DNA of 64,000 nucleotides from contig SUST01000003.1 in the NCBI GenBank assembly GCA_015063285.1, positions 62,001 to 126,000 of the forward strand. The letters are read 5' to 3'. Made by a program: the position numbers and the translations under genes. The notes below the pieces were generated by a model, which saw only the letters and a program-made list of their open reading frames with translations, was not told the origin of the DNA and did not search any database. Below, in pieces: positions 42,553 through 52,556 of the stretch. This stretch comes from Thermoplasmata archaeon (lineage in GTDB: Archaea > Thermoplasmatota > Thermoplasmata > Methanomassiliicoccales > Methanomethylophilaceae). The first letter of the stretch is position 1; each line of letters starts with the position of its first letter.

Positions 42553-43611
42553 ATGTGGGATGCTAGGTTTGATTCGATTAGGGATCGTAAACTGAATGAG
42601 TTGGTCATATTTTCAGCGATGGTTCGCACCGACCAGCCGAATAGAAAGGAGTATGAGGACATCATTCGCCATCTGTTCAGCGATTTAGATGTCTTGGATG
42701 CGCTGATCTCTGAAAAGCCTCTTCCCGATTCTGAACCAATCCTTTCTCCGCTTTATCGCAGCAGGCTATCCAAATACGAATCTTTGGACGAATATGTCAT
42801 GGATCAATGCAGAAAAGGGATGATGGATGAAGACGAAAAGGTGTCTCTGAAGTCACCGGCATCGCAAGATAAAATCGAGGCACCAGATGAACTGGATAGA
42901 ATCTCTCCGGCAAAGAATCCTGATATGATCGAGGCCCCACAGGAAATAGAGAAGATCGCACAGCCTGACGATTCTGAGAGAATAGAAGCTCCTGAAGACA
43001 AAAACAAACTTTCTGCTGCCAAGAGTCAGGATATGATAGAGGCCCCGGAAGTTCCTCAGAAGATCGAGTCTCCGGTTGCACAGGCATCCATTACGGCACC
43101 TGAGGTTCCTCAAATGATAAAGCAGCCGACAGCCAGAGGAGAAGAAGAGTCTCCGGCCGATACAGAGGAAATCAAACCACAGAGCGGCTCTGATTTCACA
43201 TTTGAACTCGTGATCTCTATCGATGATGCCGTGACCCTGAAGAAGGTCAAAGAAATGAAGGATGCAAAGATCGATCTTTTCATCGACGAGGAGATGTCTG
43301 GCCATACCAAAGAGGATGCGTGCGAAGCAGTCATAGATTTCCTGAAGAACGATGTCGTCCTCATAGATAAGATCCTGAACATAAACGTCAGTAGCAAGTC
43401 GGGCATCGAAGAAAGCCTTCGCGACATTATCGAATTCGTAGAATCAGCTGATGAGCCCAAATATCAGAAGATCTACCTGAATTCACTGAACTTTAATGAG
43501 AAGGACCTAGAAGGGGAATACAATAACGTTCTCAGAAGATTGGAAACTGTGATCCATGACAGATATGCTCACCTGATGAATGAGACGCACTCCGTATTCT
43601 TCGAGGAATGA
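42553..43611 (+). CDS. Hypothetical protein with IEAP repeats
   Basis: 352 residues. The N-terminal ~95 residues are folded and helical. A central region (about 100-200) carries repeats of the form DxIEAPxxxxxI (KIEAPDELDRI, MIEAPQEIEKI, RIEAPEDKNKL, MIEAPEVPQKI), likely disordered. A C-terminal acidic helical domain (about 215-352) follows. No family is recognised. TATA-like CTTATACTC lies before the start. Confidence 0.65.
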   Translation: MWDARFDSIRDRKLNELVIFSAMVRTDQPNRKEYEDIIRHLFSDLDVLDALISEKPLPDSEPILSPLYRSRLSKYESLDEYVMDQCRKGMMDEDEKVSLKSPASQDKIEAPDELDRISPAKNPDMIEAPQEIEKIAQPDDSERIEAPEDKNKLSAAKSQDMIEAPEVPQKIESPVAQASITAPEVPQMIKQPTARGEEESPADTEEIKPQSGSDFTFELVISIDDAVTLKKVKEMKDAKIDLFIDEEMSGHTKEDACEAVIDFLKNDVVLIDKILNINVSSKSGIEESLRDIIEFVESADEPKYQKIYLNSLNFNEKDLEGEYNNVLRRLETVIHDRYAHLMNETHSVFFEE

Positions 43612-43614
43612 CGT

Positions 43615-45024
43615 TCAGCGTTCGATTTGATTCCCGTTCTCATCGACCACAACGTTCCTGGCCAATAATGTCAGTATGGTTGCAGCAATTACAATTCCAG
43701 CGCTGACTATCGACATAATCTTGAATGCTTCGAATACCGAATCGGGCGTTTCAATCCCTCCGGTGACGAATCCTAGGATCATAGCGAATAAAGCGCTTCC
43801 TGCAGCGATAGCGAAGTAATTGATGACCAGCATGAACCCAGTTCCTTCGACTTTGAAACCGGGAGTGGCATGATGGACCATACGTGTCGGCTGTGCGGTA
43901 CCGGAGAATGCGTGTCCAATCCCCAGAATGATCAGATATACGACCAATACCGGGATTCCCACAGCCGGTGCCAGGATCACTCCGAGACCACATGTTATGA
44001 GTCTGACAATCATCGCCATCAGAGACGGATTCTTCGCACCGGATCTGTCGCACCATTTGCCCACCAATATGACCACGGACATCATGGCCACAGAGCAGAT
44101 TATGAGATATAGGCCGCATTCCGACGGAGTCATTCCCCAGGTCATCTGCATCAGATAAGGTGCCATGAAATTCAACCCTCCGGCCACCATTGTAGTCAGC
44201 AAGAAGGCGATGCTTACCATAAGGTATTCGCGATTCATGACCATCTTAGTCGCAAGTATTGCTCTGTCCGTGTCCTTTTTAGCACTGCGGACAAGAAGAA
44301 CAGCAGAAACGATAGCAACTGCTAGCGAGATTATTCTGCCATTGAATGTGAGATCGGGGTCGCCAAGATCCTCGACTAAAGTGAGCATGGATGCAAAGAA
44401 CAGGAGGGATGCTATCGTACCGATGATGCTGGGGTCCCTGTCCTTTTCTTTCGCAGTATCCTTGGGAAGATGATACGCATAAAGATATAGAAGAATCAAA
44501 CACAGCGGGACATTGAGATAGAATATCCAAGACCAATCGAACAGATGTGCGATTATCCCTCCGATGGTTGGTCCTACCACTAGGGCCAGACCGGTAGAGG
44601 CTCCGGTCACCGCCAGGCCTAAGCCTTTGCTCTCGTTAGGAACGAAATCCAACAGGACGATCGGGACAGTGGCAGCGATCATTGCTGATGCTGCACCCTG
44701 GGCGATTCTTGATATGATCAGCATGATAAAATCTGAGGATATCCCGCATAAGATGGATGTGATTAGAAGAAGAATCGTTCCCCAGATACCAATCTTCTTC
44801 AGCCTGCCGTTCTTGCCGAATTTGCAGAACGGTAGGATAAGGGAGGAAAGTCCTAGCGCATATCCGAATATCAACCAAGAGCCGTCGGATCCGGAAAGTA
44901 TGCCGAACTGTTTCAGAATAACAGGCAGGGCGACATTCACGATGGAAGCATCCAGACAATTCAGGAAATCCACCATGAAGAGGATACCGAAGATAGGCAA
45001 TACCGCTCTAGTTCTGTCATTCAT
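43615..45024 (-). CDS. MFS transporter, drug:H+ antiporter-2 (14-TM) type
   Basis: 469 residues with about 14 membrane helices. Family marks: DASIVNVALPVI in helix 1, ISRIAQGAASAMIAATVP (motif for the second loop region) and GPTIGGIIAHLFDWSWIFYL (antiporter motif C). Exports drugs or toxic compounds by proton exchange; substrate unknown. It stands alone. Confidence 0.88.
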   Translation of the reverse strand: MNDRTRAVLPIFGILFMVDFLNCLDASIVNVALPVILKQFGILSGSDGSWLIFGYALGLSSLILPFCKFGKNGRLKKIGIWGTILLLITSILCGISSDFIMLIISRIAQGAASAMIAATVPIVLLDFVPNESKGLGLAVTGASTGLALVVGPTIGGIIAHLFDWSWIFYLNVPLCLILLYLYAYHLPKDTAKEKDRDPSIIGTIASLLFFASMLTLVEDLGDPDLTFNGRIISLAVAIVSAVLLVRSAKKDTDRAILATKMVMNREYLMVSIAFLLTTMVAGGLNFMAPYLMQMTWGMTPSECGLYLIICSVAMMSVVILVGKWCDRSGAKNPSLMAMIVRLITCGLGVILAPAVGIPVLVVYLIILGIGHAFSGTAQPTRMVHHATPGFKVEGTGFMLVINYFAIAAGSALFAMILGFVTGGIETPDSVFEAFKIMSIVSAGIVIAATILTLLARNVVVDENGNQIER

Positions 45025-45085
45025 AGCAGTACGGCGATGTTTAACAAGGATTTAACTATGGGCATCTTAGAACTGTCCGTTCCAA

Positions 45086-46069
45086 TTAGATGAGCCTAAG
45101 CGGTACTTCTTTGCCCTCATCGAACTGTTTCATGCTCAAAATGCTGTTGTAAACCATTCCCCAAACAGCTTCGCGGTAATAGTAGGCCATGTGGTGCGAA
45201 TAGATCACATTAGGCATTCCCCTGAGTTTTCCTACATAATAGTTAGAAAGGTCCTTGTCCCTGCAATCATAGTAGAAGAGGTCGAATTCGTTCTCCACAA
45301 CATCCAGTGCAACTGATGCCAAATGCCCAGATTCAAGAGCGGAGATCATCGCTTCTGTATCGATAAGGCCTCCCCTGGAAGTATTGACGAGAATGGATCC
45401 TTCCTTCATCATACCGATCTTTTCCGCATCGAAGAGATGATGTGTGTAGCTGTTGTATTGAAGATGGATGGAGACCACATCACATTTTTGCAGGAGATCT
45501 TCGAACCCAAGGCGTGTTGCATACTTGTTGGCCTCTTCGTTGTTGCTGCGGTTCCAATAATACAGTTTGCACCCGAATCCGCTAAGGTCCCTAAGGACAG
45601 ACAGTCCGATCTGTCCTGTCCCCACTACACCCACCGATAGGTTCTTCAATTGTCTGGCCAGCATCCCTTTGAGGCGGAAGTCGCCCTCCATCGTCTTGGC
45701 ATTGATCTCTTTGATACGTCTCACCGCCATAAGGATGTCCATCACTGTGAATTCTGCGACTCCTGTGGGGTCATAGGTGATGTGTCCGACGGCCATTCCG
45801 ATCTCCTGTGCATGTTTCATGTCAATATGGTCGAAACCCATCGATCTGGTGGATACCATTCTTACGCCCAGCCTCTTGTACTCGTCCAGCATCTCTGCGG
45901 TAATTGGGGATGTGAAGACGGAAACATATCCGCAGCCTTCAGCAAGGTTGCAGTTATCGATGGTGGGATTATCTCCTGTACAAACGATTTCGACCTTGAG
46001 CTCTTCAGCGGTCTTCTTCAAATAACCCTATTCATCGAATTCTCTGACAGCGTAAGCGCAGACCTTCAT
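45086..46069 (-). CDS. D-2-hydroxyacid dehydrogenase (D-lactate type) with in-frame TAG
   Basis: NAD-dependent enzyme that interconverts a D-2-hydroxy acid and a 2-oxo acid. GVVGTGQIGLSVL is the Rossmann dinucleotide site; R in NTSRGGLID, the acidic residue in VVENEFDLFY and H in YSHHMAYYY are catalytic-type positions. The true start is ATG 46069 (MKVCAYAVREFDE, a normal family N-terminus), then TAG 46028-46030 (codon 14), then GYLKKTAEEL in frame. If TAG stopped, the first 16 residues with strand 1 would be lost. 327 residues, close to the usual 330. Confidence 0.85.
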
Positions 46070-46167
46070 GACCTTTACCATCTTTCCGTATCGGGCAGTA
46101 TCGTTTATAGGTATGCGCCGAACATATACGAACAAGGATTATCTACTACTCCAGAGTTCCATTCCTC

Positions 46168-46521
46168 ATGGGAGAAGAATCCAAACCGAAGATGAGCAAG
46201 CACGTATGTGCATGCGGCCCCATTCTTACGACAGTATCCGCGAATCCACTATTGGACATCATTTCCATTCTGGACGATGCGGATTCATTGGAGATTCTGA
46301 AAGGGCTCATGAAAACAGAGGTTCGCTCGCCGTTCCCTGACGGACTTTTCGGCATGGATTCACAGAGGACCAACAAGGCTCTCAGGAGGGTTCTCAGAGC
46401 TGGATTGGTCAATAGCCGTATCGATGGTCCCGATCACGTCTACTACATTCATGTCGAGAGGTTCAAGGTTCTCGAAGAATTCGTGGAAGGATGTGTCCAT
46501 AATCACGCCGAAAAGGCATGA
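46168..46521 (+). CDS. Winged-helix-like small protein
   Basis: 117 residues. After a Cys-containing N-terminus (HVCACGP), LLDIISILDDADSLEILKGL and TNKALRRVLRAGLVNSRIDG look like the helix-turn-helix and recognition region of an ArsR-like regulator, and VYYIHVERFKVLEEF like its last strand and helix. Convergent with the nitrilase gene, whose stop is adjacent. Confidence 0.65.
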   Translation: MGEESKPKMSKHVCACGPILTTVSANPLLDIISILDDADSLEILKGLMKTEVRSPFPDGLFGMDSQRTNKALRRVLRAGLVNSRIDGPDHVYYIHVERFKVLEEFVEGCVHNHAEKA

Positions 46522-47313
46522 TCACCTGTACAGTTCGGGCCTTCTTCTGTCATAATACGAGATATTAGACATCGTTTCCGGACCATCTCTCGGAAGCTTA
46601 CCGCCTATGTCAACAGTCAGCGAGCATTCGTCAGTACCGTAATGCTCCTTCATGACGTTCCCTTTCGGATCCAAGGCTATCATCCCGCCTCCGAATACCG
46701 TTCCCAGCCCATTATCGCCCGTTGCACTGCAAGCGACGACGTACAGCCCGTTATCAGATGCTCTGGCCGGAAGGTAGCTGTACCATACCGATCTTCTCTT
46801 ATCTCCGGATATCCCGTTGGCGAACGGGGTGAGAATCAGCTCTGCCCCCTTGGACCTGTATGTGGAGCAGATGTCCTGGATATGGGATTCGATGCACAGT
46901 TGTATCCCAGTACGAACCCCTTTGACATCGAATATCGGAAGAGAATCCCCCGGAGTGAACACTGTCGATTCCGCTTTGCCTAGATGCGTCTTCCTATAGA
47001 ATCCGATTGAATCGCCATCAGCGATCTCCTGTCTGAGGAATGGCTTGGCACCGTTATCTTCCAGGTAGCCGTAGACCAGAGCTATGCCGGTCTCCTCGGA
47101 TAGTTCCCTTATCTTCTTTACGGAGAGGTGATCCGGGGACATCGCGTATCTTACGGGATCGCTGGTGGTGTATCCGGAGAGGCACATCTCCGGGAAGCAT
47201 ATGATGTCCGAATCTGCATTGTCTCTGACAAAACCTTCCATCCTGCGGTAGTTCCTTTCGGAGTCTCCCGCAACGCATCTCATCTGGACCAATGTCAGGC
47301 GGACGTCCTTCAT
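46522..47313 (-). CDS. Nitrilase-family carbon-nitrogen hydrolase
   Basis: 263 residues with the complete triad: Glu in CFPEMCLSGY, Lys in YRKTHLGKAE and Cys in QLCIESHIQD. Hydrolyses an amide or carbamoyl compound; N-carbamoylputrescine amidase or omega-amidase-like enzymes are closest in pattern, but specificity is not readable. It is 6 bp from the aminotransferase gene, so the two may act on one nitrogen compound. Confidence 0.85.
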   Translation of the reverse strand: MKDVRLTLVQMRCVAGDSERNYRRMEGFVRDNADSDIICFPEMCLSGYTTSDPVRYAMSPDHLSVKKIRELSEETGIALVYGYLEDNGAKPFLRQEIADGDSIGFYRKTHLGKAESTVFTPGDSLPIFDVKGVRTGIQLCIESHIQDICSTYRSKGAELILTPFANGISGDKRRSVWYSYLPARASDNGLYVVACSATGDNGLGTVFGGGMIALDPKGNVMKEHYGTDECSLTVDIGGKLPRDGPETMSNISYYDRRRPELYR

Positions 47314-47319
47314 GAGACC

Positions 47320-48525
47320 TCAGATGTGTCTGTTGATGAATTTCTCCATCTTGTCGAACGCCTCTTCGAGGACAGGCTGCGGCGCCAGGAGGATGGATCT
47401 GAAGTGATCCTGTCCGAACTCCTCGCAGAATCCTGAACCGTGCACGAACACGACGCCCTCCTCCCTGATCAGGTCGAATACGAAGTCCTTGTCTGTCTTC
47501 CACGGTGTTCCCTTGAGATCGATGTGGGGGAACATATAGAGTGCCCCTTTCGGTTTCCTTGTCGATATGAGAGGTATCTCGTTGAGCCTCTTGTAGCTGT
47601 ATTCCGCCCTCTCTTTGAGTTTCTTGTTCATGTCAACGATGTAGTCCTGAGGGCCCTGCAGCGATGCTTGGGCGGCAGCCTGGCAGGGGACGTTGGGGCA
47701 GATCCTCGCTCTGAACTGTTTCATCATTCCGGTACGGATCTCATCCATCAGTCCGGATTCATCCATGAAATAGCAGTAACCCATCCTCCATCCAGGCATG
47801 AGGTTGACTTTAGAGAATCCGTTCAGGATTATCCTGGGAACATCCGACTTGAGTCTGGAAGCGGAGTGGAACTCGCCGTCGAACACGATCTTATCGTAGA
47901 TCTCATCCGATATCAGCGGAATGTCATATTCCGCTGCGATATCCCCGAACTCACGTATGTCCTTGGGATCGTAGACCGCTCCTGTCGGGTTGTTGGGGTT
48001 GATCAGGACCATCGCCTTGGTCCTGTTGGTTATCCTCTTACGGATCATATCCATATCGGGTTTCCAATCTTCCTCTTCGATCTGTCTGTAGGGTACCGTC
48101 CTTCCTTCGAAGAAGTGGATGTACTGCATGTAGGAAGGATATCCTGGACCGGGAACGAGCACCTCGTCTCCCGGCTCGAGGAACGTTCCCATCATGACTT
48201 CGATGCATTCGCTGACTCCTGCGGTCACGTAGACGTCATCGGTGCTGATGGTGATTCCGTTCTTTTCCTTCTCTCTCTGGACAATAGCCTGTCTAAGGTC
48301 CATCTCTCCTTGGGAGTCTCCGTAACCATTGTCCACACGGTCCACGGCTTCCCTAAGGGTCTGTTTGAAGTACTCTGGTGTTTCGAAGTCCCATTTGTTG
48401 GGGTCTCCGATGTTGAGCCTGTAGAGCTTCTTGCCGGCCTTTTCGGCCTCTGCTGCCGGGACGATGACCTCGCGTATTGCGTAGTTCATTCCCAACGATC
48501 TTCTGGAAGCTCTGATTGTCTTCAT
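47320..48525 (-). CDS. PLP-dependent class I/II aminotransferase
   Basis: 401 residues. NPNNPTGAVY, SDEIYDKIVFDG and the PLP lysine in NGFSKVNLMPGWRMGY show a fold-type I aminotransferase of the aspartate/alanine group. Transfers an amino group between an amino acid and a 2-oxo acid. Probably in one operon with the nitrilase. Confidence 0.9.
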   Translation of the reverse strand: MKTIRASRRSLGMNYAIREVIVPAAEAEKAGKKLYRLNIGDPNKWDFETPEYFKQTLREAVDRVDNGYGDSQGEMDLRQAIVQREKEKNGITISTDDVYVTAGVSECIEVMMGTFLEPGDEVLVPGPGYPSYMQYIHFFEGRTVPYRQIEEEDWKPDMDMIRKRITNRTKAMVLINPNNPTGAVYDPKDIREFGDIAAEYDIPLISDEIYDKIVFDGEFHSASRLKSDVPRIILNGFSKVNLMPGWRMGYCYFMDESGLMDEIRTGMMKQFRARICPNVPCQAAAQASLQGPQDYIVDMNKKLKERAEYSYKRLNEIPLISTRKPKGALYMFPHIDLKGTPWKTDKDFVFDLIREEGVVFVHGSGFCEEFGQDHFRSILLAPQPVLEEAFDKMEKFINRHI

Positions 48526-48569
48526 ATTATCGAACCCAGTTCAGATTATAGGTCCTATTTATAGTTGAA

Positions 48570-49412
48570 TCAGACCAGGATATATCTAGCATCCTTGTAG
48601 GAGCCTAGCTTTTCGATCTTGTTCTGTTCGATAAGATCTGACAGTACAACATCGGCCGTTCTGATGCTAACGTCAGGGATGCATGCGCAGATATCCTTCT
48701 TCTTCACCGGTTCGGAAGATGTCTCTATGATATGGAGGATCCTATCCCTCTTCTTTACCTTGCGGTTCTCCACTATGGGATACCTTCTGTCCAGCTCCTT
48801 GTAGCTGCGCATCAATGACGGAAGCAAAGGCATAGTCTCATCCAGCCCGACATAGAACTGTGCAGTATAGCCGTTCCTCAAGAGGAGCAGATTGGTAAGC
48901 AGAGACCGCATCCTCTTGTTCCCATCCTGGAACGGTGCTATCTGTGAGAAGTTCTCCAATGTACGGGGTATGTATGCCAATGCCTCCGTCGTCTTTGAGT
49001 TGTAGTCCTCGAAGAGGAATTCCATCGCATTCTCGCATCCGCTGCGGAATTTACCCTTCTCGCAGAGGAGTTCAGCGAACATTACGCGGTGTAAGGTTAA
49101 GAGGCTCTTTTCGTTGAAATCCAAACGAGAGTAGTCCTTCATGACCATGTTCATTGCCCTGTCGTAACCTGAGATCAAGTGCTCATTATGGGTCATCGGG
49201 GCATCCCCGTCTAATAAGGAACGTATGCGTGCCTCTCCGACCGGAATGCTTTCCGTATCGTGAAGCAGGGCATTGGTGACCCTGATTTCTTTCTCAGCCG
49301 CAATGAGTTCCTTGCTGTAGAACGAGCCCCTGATCCCATCCAAGGCACTCACTGTCCAGATTTCCTTCATTATGTCGAAATCTTCCTTGTCAAGAGATTC
49401 ATTCATCAGCAT
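48570..49412 (-). CDS. Fic-domain protein lacking the catalytic His, with winged helix
   Basis: 280 residues. The Fic core shows IAPFQDGNKRMRSLL (about 158-172), where active AMP-transferases have HPFxDGNGR: the catalytic His is Ala159 and the second Gly is Lys. The DUF4172/Fic N-terminal part precedes it and a winged-helix domain (about 220-280, ETSSEPVKKKDICACIPDVS) follows. The missing His argues against normal AMP transfer; a regulatory or binding role is more likely. ATG 49412 or 49406 as start. Confidence 0.8.
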   Translation of the reverse strand: MLMNESLDKEDFDIMKEIWTVSALDGIRGSFYSKELIAAEKEIRVTNALLHDTESIPVGEARIRSLLDGDAPMTHNEHLISGYDRAMNMVMKDYSRLDFNEKSLLTLHRVMFAELLCEKGKFRSGCENAMEFLFEDYNSKTTEALAYIPRTLENFSQIAPFQDGNKRMRSLLTNLLLLRNGYTAQFYVGLDETMPLLPSLMRSYKELDRRYPIVENRKVKKRDRILHIIETSSEPVKKKDICACIPDVSIRTADVVLSDLIEQNKIEKLGSYKDARYILV

Positions 49413-49769
49413 GATATCAATTGTAGAATGTATTCTTACTATAAAAACTTATTTTTAAGTATGTAAAAAAAATTATCATACTATTAATCATTAAAATTTA
49501 GTAAATAATTGTAAAATATAGAGAATCGACATCGTATTATGCCGCTTAGTTGGTTGAAATGTGATCAAAAACGGACAAAAATTATCATTTGAAGGACATA
49601 TCTTACTATTTAACCTGCCAGCTAAACAAAATTCGCTCCTAATCAATCCTTTTTAGTACATGTTGGAGTATACATCCAATATTCGCATTGCAAGTATTAT
49701 GTACTCACGAGACTTGTCAGAAAAAGTCAAGAGGAATGCATTTGCAATTGCCTCGGTTGGGGGAAAAAT
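49413..49769. other. AT-rich intergenic region before nrdJ
   Basis: 357 bp with no gene-like frame. It must hold the promoters of the divergent fic and nrdJ genes; TATA-like GTATACATCC is near 49668 and ATTTTTAAGTATG near 49451. I see no riboswitch fold such as a B12 box, and no repeat. Confidence 0.5.
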
Positions 49770-52001
49770 ATGGATATCAAAGATTGGCTAGGCGCTGACA
49801 ACCAGTTAGGGATCGACATTTGGACGAAGAAGTACTGTTACAATAACGAAACCTTCGATGAATGGTTGGACCGTGTTAGTGCCGGAAATAAAGACATAAG
49901 GAATTTGATGGAGGAGAAGAAGTTCCTGTTCGGAGGAAGGATCCTCGCAAACAGAGGTCTGGAAAAGACAGGGAGGAAGATCACTCTTTCAAACTGTTAT
50001 GTCCTGACGCCCCCAGAAGATTCCATCGAATCCATATTTGAAGCAGCGGGAAAGCTCGCACGTACGTTTAGCTACGGAGGCGGAGTAGGAATCGATATAT
50101 CCAAATTGGCACCCCGCGGAGCCAAGATCAACAATACCGCTTCTCAGACATCTGGAGCAGTATCATTCACCGATCTTTATTCAATGGTGACAGGGCTGAT
50201 AGGTCAGCATGGACGCCGCGGAGCGCTGATGCTCACTATTTCATGTGACCATCCTGACCTGGAAGAGTTCATGTCGGTTAAGACCGATCTCGAGAGGGTC
50301 ACAAAGGCAAACATGTCCATCCGTGTCACCGACGAGTTTATGGGCTGCGTCAAACAGCGTACCATGTTCACACAGAAGTTCGATCGCCCAGAAAGCGGAG
50401 AGCAGATCAGAAAAGAGCTCAATGCCGGGGAGTTCTTTGAGAAACTGTGTTACACGAACTGGGATTATGGGGAGCCTGGATGCCTCTATTGGGACAGGAT
50501 TTCCAGTTGGAACCTTCTGAGCGAATTCCCCGATTACTCCTACGCTGGTACCAACCCCTGTGCCGAGGAACCTCTTCCCGCAGGTGGAAGCTGTTTGCTC
50601 GGAAGTATGAATCTGGCCAAATTCGTTAGGGATGGTAAGTTCCTAAACGATGAGTTCGTCGAGGCAGTTAGGATCTGTATACGCGGTCTCAACGATGTCC
50701 TCGATGAAGGTCTCCCGCTCCACCCTCTCCAGGAACAGAGGGACTCCGTAAGGATGTGGAGACAGATCGGTCTGGGAATCATGGGACTCGCAGATATGCT
50801 CATCGAACTCGGATATACCTTCGGTTCTCCTGAATCCATAGCATTCTGTGATAAGCTCGGAAAGCTCATGGCAGACACTGCAATGAACGAATCCGCTTTG
50901 CTCGCCAAAGAATACGGAATGTTCGAGAAATGTGTTCCTGAGCAGATCATCGCATCCCCCTACTTTAAGCTGAATGCATCAGAGGAGACGACGGAGCTTG
51001 TAAAGCAGTACGGACTTAGGAACTCCCAGCTGCTGACCATAGCTCCCACAGGAACGCTTTCCACAATGCTTGGAATCTCCGGCGGAATCGAACCTATATT
51101 CGCGCTCTCCTACGAGAGGAGGACCACCTCGCTCAACGGTGACCAGGACAAATACTACAAGGTCTACACACCTATCGTCCAGGCATACATGGACAAGCAC
51201 CTTGACATCAAGGATGAGAAGGATCTCCCCGAGAGGTTCATCACGGCACAGAGCCTTGATTATGTAAAGAGGATCGATATGCAGGCAACATGGCAGAAGC
51301 ACATCGATGCATCGATCTCGTCGACAGTCAATCTGCCGGAGCAGTTCCCCGAGAAGGACGTCTACAACATCTACATGTACGCTTGGGAGTCCGGATGTAA
51401 GGGAATCACAGTCTTCCGTGACGGATGCAAGCGTCTCGGTATCCTCTCCACGAAGGAGAGCAAGAAGGCCGAGGAAGCACCCAAGGAGGAAGAGAAGAGA
51501 GGCTTCGTGGACGTCGTGGACGATAATGTTATCGGAAAGAAGAGGAAGCTGATGACAGGATGCGGTTCTCTGCACTGTACAGCATTCTTCAACCCTGTGA
51601 CCGGAGAGCTTGTGGAGGCATACCTCAACAAGGGATCGACAGGCGGATGTAACAACTTCATGGTCGGTCTGTCCAGGATGATATCTCTTGCGGCAAGGTC
51701 CGGTTGCGGAATCGATGCCATAGTCGATCAGCTCAAATCCACCGGATCCTGTCCTTCATATGTCGTCAGGACACATACCAAGAGGGACACCAGTACCGGT
51801 TCATGCTGTCCGATGGCCGTCGGATGGGCACTTACCGATATGTACAAGGAGATGCAGGCCCAGATCAAGGGTGTAAAGACCGAGGAGTCCGAGGAACCCA
51901 AGAGGGAGATCATCAACCCCTGCCCCAAATGCGGTGCCGAGTTGGAATTCCAGGGCGGATGCAACGTCTGCAAATCCTGTGGATGGACCAAGTGCGAGTG
52001 A
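49770..52001 (+). CDS. nrdJ: Adenosylcobalamin-dependent ribonucleotide reductase (class II)
   Basis: 743 residues. Reduces ribonucleotides to deoxyribonucleotides using a cobalamin-derived thiyl radical. Key stretches: KITLSNCY (redox Cys), NPCAEEPLPAGGSCLLGSMN with the radical cysteine region, LLTIAPTGTLSTMLGISGGI, and a C-terminal CPKCGAELEFQGGCNVCKSC zinc/redox tail that recharges the active site. It needs no partner subunit. No class III or I genes are nearby. Confidence 0.92.
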   Translation: MDIKDWLGADNQLGIDIWTKKYCYNNETFDEWLDRVSAGNKDIRNLMEEKKFLFGGRILANRGLEKTGRKITLSNCYVLTPPEDSIESIFEAAGKLARTFSYGGGVGIDISKLAPRGAKINNTASQTSGAVSFTDLYSMVTGLIGQHGRRGALMLTISCDHPDLEEFMSVKTDLERVTKANMSIRVTDEFMGCVKQRTMFTQKFDRPESGEQIRKELNAGEFFEKLCYTNWDYGEPGCLYWDRISSWNLLSEFPDYSYAGTNPCAEEPLPAGGSCLLGSMNLAKFVRDGKFLNDEFVEAVRICIRGLNDVLDEGLPLHPLQEQRDSVRMWRQIGLGIMGLADMLIELGYTFGSPESIAFCDKLGKLMADTAMNESALLAKEYGMFEKCVPEQIIASPYFKLNASEETTELVKQYGLRNSQLLTIAPTGTLSTMLGISGGIEPIFALSYERRTTSLNGDQDKYYKVYTPIVQAYMDKHLDIKDEKDLPERFITAQSLDYVKRIDMQATWQKHIDASISSTVNLPEQFPEKDVYNIYMYAWESGCKGITVFRDGCKRLGILSTKESKKAEEAPKEEEKRGFVDVVDDNVIGKKRKLMTGCGSLHCTAFFNPVTGELVEAYLNKGSTGGCNNFMVGLSRMISLAARSGCGIDAIVDQLKSTGSCPSYVVRTHTKRDTSTGSCCPMAVGWALTDMYKEMQAQIKGVKTEESEEPKREIINPCPKCGAELEFQGGCNVCKSCGWTKCE

Positions 52002-52013
52002 TCGCATCAAACT

Positions 52014-52523
52014 TTAAAGTGGGGCCTCGTGCCCCGCATTCTTATACAAAGCATAGCTGAGAATCATCGCAGCACCGAAGCCGGATACGATTCCGAGAAT
52101 GAAACGTAATCCCGGCAGATCCATATCGAATGCGTGCTCGCAGGCATATTCTATAGCCGTTGGTACCAGAAGCACTATGCCGATGAACAGCCTCTTGTTC
52201 TCTCTGGATTTCATCCCTTCGCGGATCGTCATGACCAGACCGATAATCAATCCTATCAGAAGTCCCACGTCTCTGATGCAGAAGGCCAATTGCGAACCGT
52301 TAAGGAAGAATGATCTGGAAGCCTCTTGGTGACAAAGCATGTCCCCAATGGCATAGACTACCCCTCCGGCACCGTAGCCTCCCCAATCGTGATCGAGTAT
52401 CCCAGCACGGCCGTCGAGGTCCACGAAAGTCCCGTAAGGATATAGCAAAGGTGTCAGAGATATGAGCACCAACGAAATGCCGAAGAAGGCCAACAGACAC
52501 TTTGCTATGGTATCGTGGATCAC
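52014..52523 (-). CDS. DUF2085 membrane protein
   Basis: 169 residues with about four membrane helices. DMLCHQEASRSFFLNGSQLA and FCIRDVGLLIG carry the CHQ and CxRxxG marks of DUF2085, an archaeal/bacterial membrane family of unknown function. Convergent with nrdJ; the hairpin GGGGC/GCCCC at 52021-52035 lies in its last codons. Confidence 0.8.
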   Translation of the reverse strand: MIHDTIAKCLLAFFGISLVLISLTPLLYPYGTFVDLDGRAGILDHDWGGYGAGGVVYAIGDMLCHQEASRSFFLNGSQLAFCIRDVGLLIGLIIGLVMTIREGMKSRENKRLFIGIVLLVPTAIEYACEHAFDMDLPGLRFILGIVSGFGAAMILSYALYKNAGHEAPL

Positions 52524-52556
52524 GTATGAACATGGAAGGGCCTCTTTATATTATTG

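Noticed and set aside
49413-49769. Cobalamin riboswitch before the B12-dependent reductase
   Set aside because: No B12-box-like sequence or conserved fold can be seen; such riboswitches are also rare in archaea.
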